DNA from: Mycobacterium attenuatum
Lineage (GTDB): Bacteria > Actinomycetota > Actinomycetes > Mycobacteriales > Mycobacteriaceae
Length of the DNA: 64,000 nucleotides
Reading direction: 5' to 3'
NCBI RefSeq assembly: GCF_900566085.1
Contig: NZ_UPHT01000019.1
Location: 1-64,000 of the forward strand
Each line of letters begins with the position of its first letter. Within the stretch, counting starts at the first letter, position 1. Positions 1 through 13,590 of this stretch are shown here, one piece after another. The position numbers were made by a program, and so were the translations under genes. The notes under the pieces were generated by a model that saw nothing but the letters and a program-made list of their open reading frames with translations, was not told where the DNA came from and made no database searches.

Positions 1-59
1 CCCGAAATACCCCCCCGAACTACCCCCGAAGTACATAAGCACCCCCGAACGGAGTTGTT
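1..59 (+). promoter_or_regulatory. clpB 5' leader with CCCCCGAA repeats
   Basis: Only 59 bases upstream of clpB are visible. CCCCCGAA occurs at 12-19, 23-30 and 42-49, with a partial CCCGAA at 1-6. A GGAG ribosome binding site lies at 51-54, five bases before the GTG start. No HspR-type inverted repeat (HAIR) is visible, but it may lie outside the window. The role of the repeats is unknown. Confidence 0.4.
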
Positions 60-2606
<2,547 letters not shown>

Positions 2607-2616
2607 GTTCCCTGGG

Positions 2617-2674
2617 CGAGCAGACGCGTAAGCCCCCTTTTCGGAACGAAAATGGGGGCTTACGCGTCTGCTCG
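2617..2674. terminator. Long hairpin between convergent genes
   Basis: A perfect 21-base inverted repeat (2617-2637 with 2654-2674) is extended by six more pairs (2638-2643 with 2647-2652) around a three-base loop, with one bulged T at 2653. It starts 10 bases after the clpB stop and precedes the stop of the opposite-strand DsrE-like gene, so it could terminate both. The arm motif GAGCAGACGCGTAAGC resembles a motif I recall being common at mycobacterial gene ends. Confidence 0.8.
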
Positions 2675-2715
2675 GCGTGACGGCCGCTGGGTGCCCAGGC
2701 CCCTCTAGGCTTTTT

Positions 2716-3156
2716 CTACGCCTCCGAAATTTTCACATACCCCTGCTGCACCAGCTGGGTCAACCTCGCCATGGCGTTCCTGTTGACTTTGATTCCGGGA
2801 ATCAAATCGGCATTGCGCCAACCGTTGGCTCTGGCGGTAGCGCCGCACAGCTCGAATTGGGCGCCCTTGGCCATCAGGCCGGCAATCATCTGTTTGTACG
2901 GATTACCGGTACTGACGTGCCGGTTCGCGTTATACGCCTCATCGTCGAGGGTCACATGTCCGGCATTAGTGTGGAACACGGCGATTACCTCGGCCGCGGC
3001 GCCCCAGTCCGCGGCATCGTTGACCACGATTCCCAGGTGGAACAGTACGGCTGGCATGTCTCCCTCGAACGTCAGCGATGCCACGCTGAATACGACTTTC
3101 ACCTCATCGAGCTGGACTGGAATGTCGATGTGTGGCGGCAGGTCTGGAAGCGACAC
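2716..3156 (-). CDS. DsrE/F-like family protein
   Basis: A 146-residue soluble protein resembling the DsrE/DsrF-like fold (YchN/COG1416 type), a family that includes sulfur-carrier proteins using a conserved cysteine. The single cysteine is Cys104, in FELCGATA after the segment AGLMAKGAQ, where family members place the reactive Cys. The C-terminus (GIKVNRNAMARLTQLVQQGY) matches the usual end of the family. The GTG start at 3156 is chosen because AGGAG lies seven bases upstream (3164-3168). It is a lone gene convergent with clpB. Substrate and partners are unknown. Confidence 0.7.
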   Translation of the reverse strand: MSLPDLPPHIDIPVQLDEVKVVFSVASLTFEGDMPAVLFHLGIVVNDAADWGAAAEVIAVFHTNAGHVTLDDEAYNANRHVSTGNPYKQMIAGLMAKGAQFELCGATARANGWRNADLIPGIKVNRNAMARLTQLVQQGYVKISEA

Positions 3157-3356
3157 GGATGGGCTCCTATTTAGAGGACAGGATGACAGTCCTGATCGCG
3201 ACCCGACGGTACCTCAGCGCATCGCATGTATGTTCGGCCCACCCAATATCGGCCACCCGATACCGGCCTGCGACGCGCCTGGTTTTTCGTCCTGTGATTC
3301 GGTTGTGACCTGGTCGGATTCTCTATTGGAGCCGATCAGCAGATAGGCTGTCTTCC

Positions 3357-4211
3357 GTGGTCCCGCTTTGGTTCACGCTGTCCGCGCTGTGCTTCGTCGG
3401 TGCGGTGGTGTTGCTGTACGTCGACATCGATCGACAACGCGGGCGCAGCAGACGTCGTAGGTCGTGGGCGCGGTCGCACGGCTTCGACTACGAGCGCGAA
3501 TCGACCGAAATCCTGCACCGCTGGAAGCGCGGTGTGATGTCGACGGTCGGCGATGTTCCGGCCAAGAATGTCGTGCTGGGTCAGATCCGCGGCGAGGCTG
3601 TCTACATCTTCGACCTCGAGGAAGTCGCCACGGTCATCGCCCTGCACCGCAAGGTGGGCACCAACGTCGTGGTCGACCTGCGGCTCAAGGGGCTCAAGGA
3701 GCCACGAGAAAGCGACATCTGGTTGCTCGGCGCGATCGGGCCGCGGATGGTCTATTCCACCAACCTCGACGCGGCCCGGCGGGCTTGCGACCGGCGCATG
3801 GTCACCTTCGCCCACACCGCACCCGACTGCGCCGAGATCATGTGGAACGAGCAGAACTGGACGATGATCAGCATGCCGATCTCGAGCACCCGCGCGCAGT
3901 GGGACGAGGGGCTGCGCACCGTGCGCCAGTTCAACGACCTGTTGCGGGTGTTGCCGCCGCTGCCGCAGGAGGACAACCCCCAGGAGAGCTCTCCGGAGAG
4001 CAAAGAGCCGGTGCGCAACGCGGCACCTGGCCGTCCGTTGGCTTCCGCCCGTCAGGCCGAGTTGCCGCCCCGGCGCGCTCAGGTGGACCCGGCTGCCGGT
4101 CTGCTACCGGACCCGGCACGTCGGACGGCCGAGCCGGCGCATCGTGACGAAGGGGTTCGGCGTCCGCCCACCAGCCGCAACGGCCGCCAGGCCAGCAACT
4201 ACCAGCACTGA
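3357..4211 (+). CDS. Conserved membrane-anchored protein (Rv0383c-like)
   Basis: A 284-residue protein of unknown function. Residues about 4-22 (LWFTLSALCFVGAVVLLYV) form one membrane segment, followed by the basic stretch RQRGRSRRRR, suggesting an N-terminal anchor with the rest in the cytoplasm. A conserved globular domain covers about 40-205. The last 75 residues are rich in Pro, Ala and Arg and probably disordered. It starts with GTG. It precedes a short-chain dehydrogenase and pyrE on the same strand. It corresponds to what I recall as M. tuberculosis Rv0383c, annotated only as a conserved secreted/membrane protein. Confidence 0.75.
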   Translation: MVPLWFTLSALCFVGAVVLLYVDIDRQRGRSRRRRSWARSHGFDYERESTEILHRWKRGVMSTVGDVPAKNVVLGQIRGEAVYIFDLEEVATVIALHRKVGTNVVVDLRLKGLKEPRESDIWLLGAIGPRMVYSTNLDAARRACDRRMVTFAHTAPDCAEIMWNEQNWTMISMPISSTRAQWDEGLRTVRQFNDLLRVLPPLPQEDNPQESSPESKEPVRNAAPGRPLASARQAELPPRRAQVDPAAGLLPDPARRTAEPAHRDEGVRRPPTSRNGRQASNYQH

Positions 4212-4256
4212 TAGCGCGGCCCGGCGGGCGAGCGGGCGGTCAGTACACTGTCGCTC

Positions 4257-5030
4257 ATGCCACGGCCCGTCGCGCTGATCACAGGTCCGACTTCCGGGAT
4301 TGGCACCGGCTACGCGCGGCGCTACGCCCGTGATGGCTACGACGTGGTTCTTGTCGCCCGTGATGTCGACCGGTTGCGGCAATTGGCCGCAGAGTTGGAA
4401 GCGCAGGCCGGCAACGTCGAAATCCTGCCCGCCGACCTGGCCGACGCGGCCGACCGCGCCAAGGTCGCCGAACGGCTCGCCCGGGGAGTCCGGGTATTGG
4501 TCAACAATGCTGGGTTGGGCACGTCCGGGGAATTCTGGACGACCGATCCCGCCCTGCTGCAGGCGCAGCTGGACGTCAACGTGACCGCCGTGATGCAGCT
4601 GACCCGGGCCGCGTTGCCCGCCATGATCGAGGCCGCTACGGGCACCGTCGTCAACATCGCCAGCGTCGCTGGTCTCCTGTCGGGCCGCGCCTCGACCTAC
4701 TCGGCGTCCAAGGCCTGGGTGATCTCGTTCAGTGAGGGTCTGGCCAACGGATTGCAAGGCACCGGCGTCGGCGTGCACGCCGTATGTCCCGGCTACGTGC
4801 ACACCGAATTCCATGCCCGGGCGGGCCTCGAGATGCCCAAGGTGCCGTCGTACATGTGGCTCGAGATCGACGACGTGGTCAGCCAAAGCCTGGCCGATGT
4901 CAACCGCGGCAAGGTGATCAGCGTTCCCGGCCTGCAGTACAAAGCGATCGCCGCGGCCGGACGGATGATGCCGCGGGGCCTGGTCAGGGCGGCCGTCAAA
5001 CGCGTCGGCGGTGGTCGTGACCGAAGCTGA
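4257..5030 (+). CDS. Short-chain dehydrogenase/reductase
   Basis: A 257-residue classical SDR, a cytosolic NAD(P)-dependent oxidoreductase. The coenzyme motif TGPTSGIG is at 9-16, NNAG at 83-86, and the catalytic set is Ser136, Tyr148 and Lys152 (YSASK). The substrate is not predictable from sequence. The 3' end overlaps the pyrE start by about 14-20 bases, implying co-transcription. I do not recall an SDR between the Rv0383c homologue and pyrE in M. tuberculosis, so this may be lineage-specific presence or a loss in that species. Confidence 0.9.
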   Translation: MPRPVALITGPTSGIGTGYARRYARDGYDVVLVARDVDRLRQLAAELEAQAGNVEILPADLADAADRAKVAERLARGVRVLVNNAGLGTSGEFWTTDPALLQAQLDVNVTAVMQLTRAALPAMIEAATGTVVNIASVAGLLSGRASTYSASKAWVISFSEGLANGLQGTGVGVHAVCPGYVHTEFHARAGLEMPKVPSYMWLEIDDVVSQSLADVNRGKVISVPGLQYKAIAAAGRMMPRGLVRAAVKRVGGGRDRS

Positions 5031-5556
5031 CCGCGACGAGCTTGCCGAGCTGGTGCGCCGGTTGTCGGTGGTGCACGGGCGCGTGACCCTGTCGTCGGGC
5101 AAGCAGGCCGACTACTACGTCGACCTGCGCCGCGCTACCTTGCACCATCGGGCGTCGGCTCTGATCGGCAGGCTGATGCGCGAGCTCACCGCCGATTGGG
5201 ACTATGCGCTCGTCGGCGGTCTGACGCTGGGCGCCGACCCCGTGGCGACGGCCGTCATGCACGCGCCCGGCCGCCCGATCGATGCGTTCGTCGTCCGGAA
5301 GTCAGCGAAAACCCATGGCTTGCAGCGCATTATCGAAGGATCCGAGGTGTCCGGCCAGCGGGTTCTGGTGGTCGAGGACACCAGCACGACCGGCAACTCC
5401 GCGCTGACGGCGGTAAGCGCCGTCCAGGACGCCGGCGGCGAGGTGGTCGGCGTGGCCACGGTGGTTGACCGCGCCACCGGTGCCGCCGAGGCCATCGAGG
5501 CCGCGGGTCTGTCGTACCGCAGCGTGCTGGGGCTCGCCGACCTGGGACTGGGCTAG
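5011..5556 (+). CDS. pyrE: Orotate phosphoribosyltransferase
   Basis: PyrE converts orotate and PRPP into orotidine 5'-phosphate in pyrimidine synthesis. The PRPP-binding signature VVEDTSTTG is at about 120-128, and the N-terminal region carries the typical TLSSGKQADYYVDLR. Length (181 residues, or 179 from the alternative GTG at 5017) is normal for the actinobacterial enzyme. The two possible GTG starts both lie inside the end of the upstream SDR gene, so translation is probably coupled. The next gene starts 10 bases downstream. Confidence 0.95.
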   Translation: MVVTEADRDELAELVRRLSVVHGRVTLSSGKQADYYVDLRRATLHHRASALIGRLMRELTADWDYALVGGLTLGADPVATAVMHAPGRPIDAFVVRKSAKTHGLQRIIEGSEVSGQRVLVVEDTSTTGNSALTAVSAVQDAGGEVVGVATVVDRATGAAEAIEAAGLSYRSVLGLADLGLG

Positions 5557-5566
5557 GCCGCCGGCG

Positions 5567-6457
5567 GTGCGGGTTCTGGTTGCGCTGATCGTGGTGCTGT
5601 CCTGCCTGGCCTGCTCCCGGTCGGCACCGGATCGCATCTACGGCGCCCAGAGCGCCCGGCTGGGCGAGTCGCTGCCGGTGCTGGGGTGGAACATGGCCGT
5701 GTCGAATCTGCGCTGGTCCGGTGACTATGTGCTGGTTGACATCGATGCCTCGCCGAGCGATCCGCATGCCCCGCACGCCAAACCCGAGGACGTTCGCTAC
5801 GGCCTCTACGGAGCGCTATCCCATCCGCTGGAGTCGACCGGCCTCGGCAGTTGCGACGACGCGATGACCAAGGTGCACGATATCGCCAAGCCGCTGTCGG
5901 CGCCGCCCGACCGGCTCACCGGCACGGTCTGTCTGGGCCCGCTGACCGACCGCAGCGCGGTGCGCGGTGTGTATACCTATTCGCCGCACGATCGGATCGC
6001 CAATACCGCGGCCGCTTACCCGGCCGCATTTCCGGTGGGGATGTTGCCGACGAATCAGAACGACACCGGCCTGACGGTCAAGAGCACCAGCTTGTCGGCC
6101 TGGCGCGCCGACGGTACGCCGGTGACCAAGACCCAGCTCGGGGACCCGGCGGCGTTCACCGGCAACGGCTACATGCTGCTCGGGTTGGCGGCCGACGCGC
6201 TGGCGACCCGCTATCGCGACGACTCCGCCGCCCGCGGCGGGCCGATGATGCTGCTTGCCGCGCCGACGCTGCCCGGCCGCGGATTGAGCCCGGCGTGCGC
6301 GATCTACGGCTCATCGGTGCTGATCCTGCCGGACGCCTCCCGCGACGCCGTACACGTCGACGCCTCGCTGTGCACCCAGGGTGAAATCAACCAGGCGCTG
6401 CTGTATGCGACGGTGGCGATCGTGGGCACTCACGCCACGGTGTGGACGTCGCGATGA
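5567..6457 (+). CDS. Possible exported lipoprotein (Rv0381c-like)
   Basis: A 296-residue protein of unknown function. The GTG at 5567 is preferred over further upstream starts because it gives a hydrophobic signal-like terminus (VLVALIVVLSCLAC) directly after the pyrE stop. Cys13 or Cys16 could be a lipidation site, but neither has a textbook lipobox. The remainder is a single globular region without a motif I recognise. The stop overlaps the next gene's ATG as ATGA, placing it in the pyrE operon. It matches my memory of the Rv0381c position. Confidence 0.7.
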   Translation: MRVLVALIVVLSCLACSRSAPDRIYGAQSARLGESLPVLGWNMAVSNLRWSGDYVLVDIDASPSDPHAPHAKPEDVRYGLYGALSHPLESTGLGSCDDAMTKVHDIAKPLSAPPDRLTGTVCLGPLTDRSAVRGVYTYSPHDRIANTAAAYPAAFPVGMLPTNQNDTGLTVKSTSLSAWRADGTPVTKTQLGDPAAFTGNGYMLLGLAADALATRYRDDSAARGGPMMLLAAPTLPGRGLSPACAIYGSSVLILPDASRDAVHVDASLCTQGEINQALLYATVAIVGTHATVWTSR

Positions 6458-7098
6458 ACGAAGCGGGGCCCACCGAATGGGCGGTGCCGGCCGGCGGTAT
6501 CGGTCCCTGGGTGGGTGACCTGCCCGACGACATCCGTTATGACCCAGAGTTGTTGCGCGACGGCGATACTCGCAACGTTGTCGACGCGTATCGGTATTGG
6601 ACCAGGGAAGCGATCGTCGCCGACATCGACACCCGCCGGCACCTGCTGCATGTGGCGATCGAGAACTTCGGCCACGACGCCAATATCGGTTCGGTGGTGC
6701 GCACCGCCAACGCGTTCGCCGTGGACACCGTGCACATCGTGGGCCGCCGGCGCTGGAACCGGCGTGGCGCCATGGTGACCGACCGCTACCAGCGATTGCG
6801 CCACCACGACAGCACGGCCGAGCTGCTGGGCTTCGCGTCTGGAGCCGGATTGACGGTGGTCGCCGTCGACAATGTCCCGGGCGCTGTGCGGCTGGAAGAA
6901 ACGCCGCTGCCGCGGGAGTGCCTGCTGGTGTTCGGTCAGGAAGGACCGGGCATCACCGACGACGCCCGCGCCGGGGCGTCGATCACGGTGTCGATCGCAC
7001 AGTTCGGCTCGACTCGCAGCATCAACGCCGGCGTGGCCGCCGGCATCGCAATGCACGCCTGGATACGGCAGCACGCCGATCTGTCGCGAGCGTGGTGA
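6454..7098 (+). CDS. SpoU/TrmH-family RNA 2'-O-methyltransferase
   Basis: A SAM-dependent SPOUT methyltransferase acting on the ribose 2'-OH of tRNA or rRNA. Motif 1 (NFGHDANIGSVVRTANAF), motif 2 (LLVFGQEGPGI) and motif 3 (SIAQFGSTRSINAGVAAGIA), which builds the SAM-binding knot, are all present. The ATG at 6454 is preferred over GTG 6442 because it forms a four-base ATGA overlap with the upstream gene, giving 214 residues. The target nucleotide is not predictable. It is the last gene of the pyrE-side operon and faces the dodecin gene across a repeat-rich spacer. Confidence 0.9.
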   Translation: MNEAGPTEWAVPAGGIGPWVGDLPDDIRYDPELLRDGDTRNVVDAYRYWTREAIVADIDTRRHLLHVAIENFGHDANIGSVVRTANAFAVDTVHIVGRRRWNRRGAMVTDRYQRLRHHDSTAELLGFASGAGLTVVAVDNVPGAVRLEETPLPRECLLVFGQEGPGITDDARAGASITVSIAQFGSTRSINAGVAAGIAMHAWIRQHADLSRAW

Positions 7099-7101
7099 TT
7101 C

Positions 7102-7138
7102 GAGTGTGTGTCTGTGGCATTGAGTGTGTGTCTGTGGC
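7102..7138 (+). repeat. Two tandem copies of a 20-bp repeat
   Basis: GAGTGTGTGTCTGTGGC occurs at 7102-7118 and 7122-7138, an exact 20-base period. The unit resembles the arrays at 32419-32490 and, inverted, at 60166-60249. All three arrays lie between convergent genes. Confidence 0.75.
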
Positions 7139-7180
7139 GGCGTTCGGCCCAATCCGCAGCCCTGGATACACAGTCAACGC

Positions 7181-7320
7181 CGCAGAAGCACATTCGGCGC
7201 CTGGGTTCGACGGCGAATTGGTCGGGTGGTTTTGCCGGCCTCGTGTTGGGTCAGCGCCCGCAGAAGCACATTCGGCGCCTGGGTCCGACGGCGAATTAGT
7301 CGCGGGGTTTTGCCGGCCTC
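7181..7320 (+). repeat. 62-bp direct duplication covering the dodecin 3' end
   Basis: Bases 7181-7242 and 7259-7320 are two copies of one 62-base sequence with four mismatches, offset by 78 bases. The second copy contains the last codons and TAA stop of the dodecin gene (minus strand). In the first copy the equivalent of the stop reads CAA, so it is a non-coding copy of the gene end. The segment AGAAGCACATTCGGCGCC also resembles the inverted form of the 20-bp repeat family. Confidence 0.8.
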
Positions 7321-7514
7321 ATCTTGAACGAGATCTCGAGCTTGATCCGGAAGGTGATCTTGCCGCTCGAATCCACCGACATGTCCTGCTCGATGACCCG
7401 GGCTACCCGGATGTCGTCGACGCTTTCCCGCGCCCGCTGTACCGCCTCCGCCGCGGCCTGCTCCCAGGAGGTGGGGCTGGTCCCGATGATGTCGATCACC
7501 TTGTACACGCTCAT
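7296..7514 (-). CDS. Dodecin (flavin-binding; annotated SecE2 in M. tuberculosis)
   Basis: A 72-residue protein of the dodecin family, small beta-alpha-beta-beta proteins that assemble as dodecamers and bind or store flavins (and, in some cases, CoA). The family signatures VYKVIDIIGTSPTSWEQAA and the C-terminal strand ITFRIKLEISFKMRP are present. The M. tuberculosis homologue Rv0379 carries the name SecE2, but its solved structure is a dodecin, so a secretion role is unlikely. The ATG at 7514 is the natural start; longer upstream extensions have no family similarity. Confidence 0.92.
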   Translation of the reverse strand: MSVYKVIDIIGTSPTSWEQAAAEAVQRARESVDDIRVARVIEQDMSVDSSGKITFRIKLEISFKMRPAKPRD

Positions 7515-7531
7515 GGGGCTACAGCGTATAG

Positions 7532-8497
7532 CTAACTCCACAACGTGACGTGGACCTTCGGGCGGAACCGCGCCACCCCGACCCCGCTGCCCCGGATCAT
7601 CGCCTGGGTGCACCGCGGTGTGGTGATGAAGCGGACCAGTTCCGATACCGCGGGTTGGCGGGCCGCGGGCGGCAACGTCGACGCACACCACTCGCCGGAT
7701 CTATCCAGTCCCGGACCCGTCACGTGCACCAACCGTCCGGCGGCCAGGTCCTTAGCGACCGCGAAGCCGATAGTCAGCGTGACACCGCCGACGCGCCGGA
7801 TCTCTTCGAGGGCGGCGGCATCGCTCTGAAAGATTCGCTGCTGTGATTCCGGGATCGCCAAGTCCCGCAACATGTTTGCAATCTCGCCGTCAAAGCTGCC
7901 CGCCGACGGGCCAAGCATCCACTGCTGCTGGCGCAACAACGAGGGCGTCGGCAGGCCCGCGGCCAGCGGGCTGTTGGGCGCCACGACGGTGATGATCTGA
8001 TACTTCAGAAACGCCCGTACGAATAGTGCACCGTCGGCACCTCGGCAGCTTTCACTGGCCGGGCCGATCGCAATGTCGACGGCACGCGACAGGATCAGGT
8101 CGCGGAATCGGCTCGTTGGATGCACGCTCAACTCGACAGACAAGTCGTCGGCGCGAGACGAGAACAACTCGATCAAGCCGGGCGCCGCATGCTCGGCGAA
8201 GGTGCTGGACGCCGCGATGCGCAGCAGCCGCCGGCCATGGGCGGCCTCGGTGACCTCGATCGCCGTTTGCTGCTGCAGGCCCAGGATTTCCACCGCCCGG
8301 CTGGCCAGCCGCAACCCGCCGGGGGTAAACGCCAGCCCGGCACCGGTCCTGGTGAACAGTTGGTCGTCGAGCTCTTTGCGCAGCGCCGCGATGTGCATCG
8401 ACACCCCCGCGTCGGAGAGCCCCAGCTCTGCGGCGGCTGCTCGCACCGAGCCCAACCGAACCACCGCCGAATAGGCCCGAAGTTGAGCCGGAGTCAT
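7532..8497 (-). CDS. LysR-family transcriptional regulator
   Basis: A 321-residue LysR-type regulator. A winged helix-turn-helix lies at about 5-62 (SVRAAAAELGLSDAGVSMHI), followed by a periplasmic-binding-protein-like effector domain (about 90-300). It is divergent from the CO dehydrogenase operon with only 33 bases between start codons, the classic arrangement for a LysR protein controlling its neighbour. It matches the recalled position of Rv0377. The effector is not known; regulation of the cox genes is an inference from position. Confidence 0.9.
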   Translation of the reverse strand: MTPAQLRAYSAVVRLGSVRAAAAELGLSDAGVSMHIAALRKELDDQLFTRTGAGLAFTPGGLRLASRAVEILGLQQQTAIEVTEAAHGRRLLRIAASSTFAEHAAPGLIELFSSRADDLSVELSVHPTSRFRDLILSRAVDIAIGPASESCRGADGALFVRAFLKYQIITVVAPNSPLAAGLPTPSLLRQQQWMLGPSAGSFDGEIANMLRDLAIPESQQRIFQSDAAALEEIRRVGGVTLTIGFAVAKDLAAGRLVHVTGPGLDRSGEWCASTLPPAARQPAVSELVRFITTPRCTQAMIRGSGVGVARFRPKVHVTLWS

Positions 8498-8530
8498 GGA
8501 AAGAGCCTACTTCTGGCCTAATTTAAGGGG
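8498..8530. promoter_or_regulatory. Shared control region of lysR and the cox operon
   Basis: These 33 bases separate the divergent ATG of the LysR gene and the GTG of the XdhC/CoxI-like gene. AAGGGG directly before 8531 may be the ribosome binding site. Any operator must lie here or inside the coding ends. CTAATTTAAG is the only AT-rich patch. Confidence 0.5.
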
Positions 8531-9700
8531 GTGCGTGACGTGCTTGCCGAGTTGCTGTCAATATGGCGCGCCGGTGAAACCGCCGGGTTGGCGACGGTGG
8601 TGCGGACCGTGCGGTCGGCGCCCCGGCCGCCTGGCGCGGCGATGGTGGTGGCGCCCGACGGTTCGGTGAGTGGCTCGGTGTCGGGTGGTTGCGTGGAAGG
8701 CGCTGTCTACGAGCTCGCCGCCGAGGTGGTGCACACCGGGATTCCGCGGCTGCAACGGTATGGGTTCAGCGACGATGACGCCTTTGCGGTGGGCCTGACC
8801 TGTGGCGGCATCATCGACGTCTTCGTCGAATCCGCCTCGCAGGCAACGTTTCCTGAACTCGGCGCGGTGGCCCGCGACATCGCCGGCCATCGGCCGGTGG
8901 CCATCGCGACGGTGATCGCGCACCCGGACGCACACTGGGTGGGCCGGCGGCTGGTCGTGCATCCGGACGCCGGCAGCCCCGCCGCGGGATCGCTGGGTTC
9001 GGCGCGCGCCGACGCCGCGGTCACCGACGACGCGCGCGGTCTGCTTGCGCTGGGGCGCAACGAAATCCTCGAGTACGGGCCCGACGGACAACGCCGCGGC
9101 GAAGGCATGGAAGTCTTCGTCGCCAGCTACGCGCCGCGCCCGCGGATGCTGGTATTCGGCGCGATCGACTTCGCCTCCGCGCTGGCCCGGCAGGGATCAT
9201 TGCTCGGGTATCGGGTCACCGTCTGCGACGCCCGCGCGGTGTTCGCCACGGCGACACGGTTTCCGACGGCCGACGAGGTGGTCGTCGACTGGCCACACCG
9301 CTACCTGGCCGTCCAGGCGGCGGCGGGCGCCATCGACGAGCGCACCGTCATCTGCGTGCTCACCCACGACCCGAAGTTCGACGTCCCGGTATTGGAGGTG
9401 GCGCTGCGCCTGCCGAAGGCCGGATATGTGGGTGCCATGGGGTCGCGCCAGACCCACGACGACCGGTTGCGGCGGCTGCGCGCGGCGGGGCTGACCGAGG
9501 CCGAACTGAGCCGGTTGTCCAGCCCGATCGGCCTGGACCTCGGCGCGCGCACGCCCGAGGAGACCGCGGTGTCGATCGCCGCCGACATCATCGCCCGGCG
9601 GTGGGGCGGCGGCGGGCGCCCGCTGGCCGAGACCGACGGGCGGATCCACCACGACACGCAGGTAGACGGCGACTTCAGGGATCACTTAACTCGATATTGA
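8531..9700 (+). CDS. XdhC/CoxI-family maturation factor
   Basis: A 389-residue XdhC/CoxI protein. The N-terminal XdhC domain (about 10-75, with GAAMVVAPDGSVSGSVSGGCVEG) and the C-terminal Rossmann XdhC domain (about 195-355) are both present. Relatives bind molybdenum cofactor and help sulfurate or insert it into molybdenum hydroxylases. As first gene of the CO dehydrogenase operon it probably serves that enzyme. The start is a GTG; the TGA stop is 31 bases before coxM. It corresponds to Rv0376c by memory. Confidence 0.88.
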   Translation: MRDVLAELLSIWRAGETAGLATVVRTVRSAPRPPGAAMVVAPDGSVSGSVSGGCVEGAVYELAAEVVHTGIPRLQRYGFSDDDAFAVGLTCGGIIDVFVESASQATFPELGAVARDIAGHRPVAIATVIAHPDAHWVGRRLVVHPDAGSPAAGSLGSARADAAVTDDARGLLALGRNEILEYGPDGQRRGEGMEVFVASYAPRPRMLVFGAIDFASALARQGSLLGYRVTVCDARAVFATATRFPTADEVVVDWPHRYLAVQAAAGAIDERTVICVLTHDPKFDVPVLEVALRLPKAGYVGAMGSRQTHDDRLRRLRAAGLTEAELSRLSSPIGLDLGARTPEETAVSIAADIIARRWGGGGRPLAETDGRIHHDTQVDGDFRDHLTRY

Positions 9701-9731
9701 CGCTGGTTCTGCCGCGGCTGACACTGACGGC

Positions 9732-10622
9732 ATGCAAGTACCTGGGCCTTTCGAATACGAGCGTGCGACCAGCGTCGACCACGCCATCGGATTACTGGAT
9801 CGGCTGGGGGAGGGGGCGCGGATCGTCGCCGGCGGCCACAGCCTGCTGCCGATGATGAAGCTGCGCATCGCCAACCCCGAATATCTCATCGACATCAACG
9901 ACCTGGTGCCCGAGCTCGGATATGTGATCACCGACCCGACCCTGGTGCGCATCGGGGCGATGACGCGGCATCGCGAGATCCTGGAGTCCGACACGCTGGC
10001 CGCGGCGTGCCCGATCTTCCGTGACGCCGAACGCGTGATCGCCGACCCGGTGGTCCGCAACCGTGGCACCCTGGGCGGTTCGCTGTGCCAAGCGGATCCG
10101 GCCGAGGACCTGTCGACGGTGTGCACCGTGCTGGACGCCGTGTGCCTGGCGCGCGGACCCGCAGGCGAGCGCGAGATCGCGATCGATGACTTTCTGGCCG
10201 GCCCGTACGAAACCACGCTGGCACCCAACGAGATCCTAGTTGAGGTACGTATCCCGGTGCGGCTCAACACCTCCAGTGCCTACGCGAAAGTCGAACGACG
10301 GGTTGGTGATTGGGCTGTCACCGCCGCCGGTTCGTCGATCACCCTCGATGGCGACACCATAGCCGCGGTGCGGGTGGGCCTGACTGCGGTCAATCCCAAC
10401 AGGACGGCGCTCGCGGAGCTTTCCGAAGCATTGGTAGGCCAGCTCGCCACCGAAGAGGTCTTTGCCGACGCGGGCCGGCGGGCGGGTCAAGCCTGCGATC
10501 CGGTAACCGATATCCGTGGCACCGAGGAATACAAGCGGCACCTGGCTTCCGAACTGACCATCCGCACGCTGCGCACCGCGGCCGAGCGGGTGCGCAATAT
10601 CCCTGAGCCGGAAGGGAACTAA
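9732..10622 (+). CDS. coxM: Carbon monoxide dehydrogenase medium (FAD) subunit
   Basis: CoxM is the FAD subunit that passes electrons from the iron-sulfur subunit towards quinones. FAD-binding signatures of the molybdenum hydroxylase family are visible: AGGHS at 33-37 and TLGGS at 113-117. The length of 296 residues is typical. The ATG at 9732 begins a protein starting MQVPGPFEYERA, as usual for the family. It is first of the M-S-L structural order characteristic of aerobic CO dehydrogenase. Confidence 0.93.
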   Translation: MQVPGPFEYERATSVDHAIGLLDRLGEGARIVAGGHSLLPMMKLRIANPEYLIDINDLVPELGYVITDPTLVRIGAMTRHREILESDTLAAACPIFRDAERVIADPVVRNRGTLGGSLCQADPAEDLSTVCTVLDAVCLARGPAGEREIAIDDFLAGPYETTLAPNEILVEVRIPVRLNTSSAYAKVERRVGDWAVTAAGSSITLDGDTIAAVRVGLTAVNPNRTALAELSEALVGQLATEEVFADAGRRAGQACDPVTDIRGTEEYKRHLASELTIRTLRTAAERVRNIPEPEGN

Positions 10623-10693
10623 CGGCGATCGCAACCGCGGCGTAGCCGGATGTAACGGGTCGCCGCACCACAAGGACCCGATAAGGAGAAATC

Positions 10694-11169
10694 ATGCAGC
10701 TGAATATGACCGTCAATGGCGAGCAGGTGACCGCCGAGGTAGAACCCCGAATGCTGCTGGTGCACTTCCTGCGAGACCAGTTGGGGCTCACCGGAACTCA
10801 CTGGGGCTGCGACACCAGCAACTGCGGAACGTGTGTGGTCGACCTCGACGGCGTGCCGGTGAAGTCCTGCACAATGCTGGCCGTGATGGCATCCGGCCAC
10901 AGCGTTAGGACTGTAGAGGGCCTAGCCGGACCGAACGGCGCTCTCGATCCGGTGCAGGAAGGGTTCATGCGCTGCCACGGGCTGCAATGCGGCTTCTGTA
11001 CCCCGGGAATGATGATCACCGCCCGGGCCTTGCTGGACCGCAATCCCGATCCCGACGAACAGACCATCCGGGAGGCGATCTCCGGGCAGATCTGCCGCTG
11101 CACCGGATACACGACGATTGTGCGCTCCATCCAATGGGCCGCGCAGCACAGCACCGCGAAGGCCGAGTC

Positions 11170-11173
<4 letters not shown>
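10694..11173 (+). CDS. coxS: Carbon monoxide dehydrogenase small (2Fe-2S) subunit
   Basis: A 159-residue subunit carrying two [2Fe-2S] clusters. The plant-ferredoxin-type site uses Cys39, Cys44, Cys47 and Cys59, and the C-terminal helical site uses Cys99, Cys102, Cys134 and Cys136 (CGFC and CRC). It relays electrons from the molybdenum site to FAD. AAGGAG at 10683-10688 sits five bases before the ATG. The TGA stop overlaps the coxL ATG (ATGA). Confidence 0.96.
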
Positions 11174-13578
<2,405 letters not shown>

Positions 13579-13590
13579 CCGGGAGCGTAG

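Noticed and set aside
10987..11169. Upstream extension of coxL (61 codons)
   Set aside because: It runs through the coxS coding sequence; the ATGA junction at 11170 and family length support the shorter protein.
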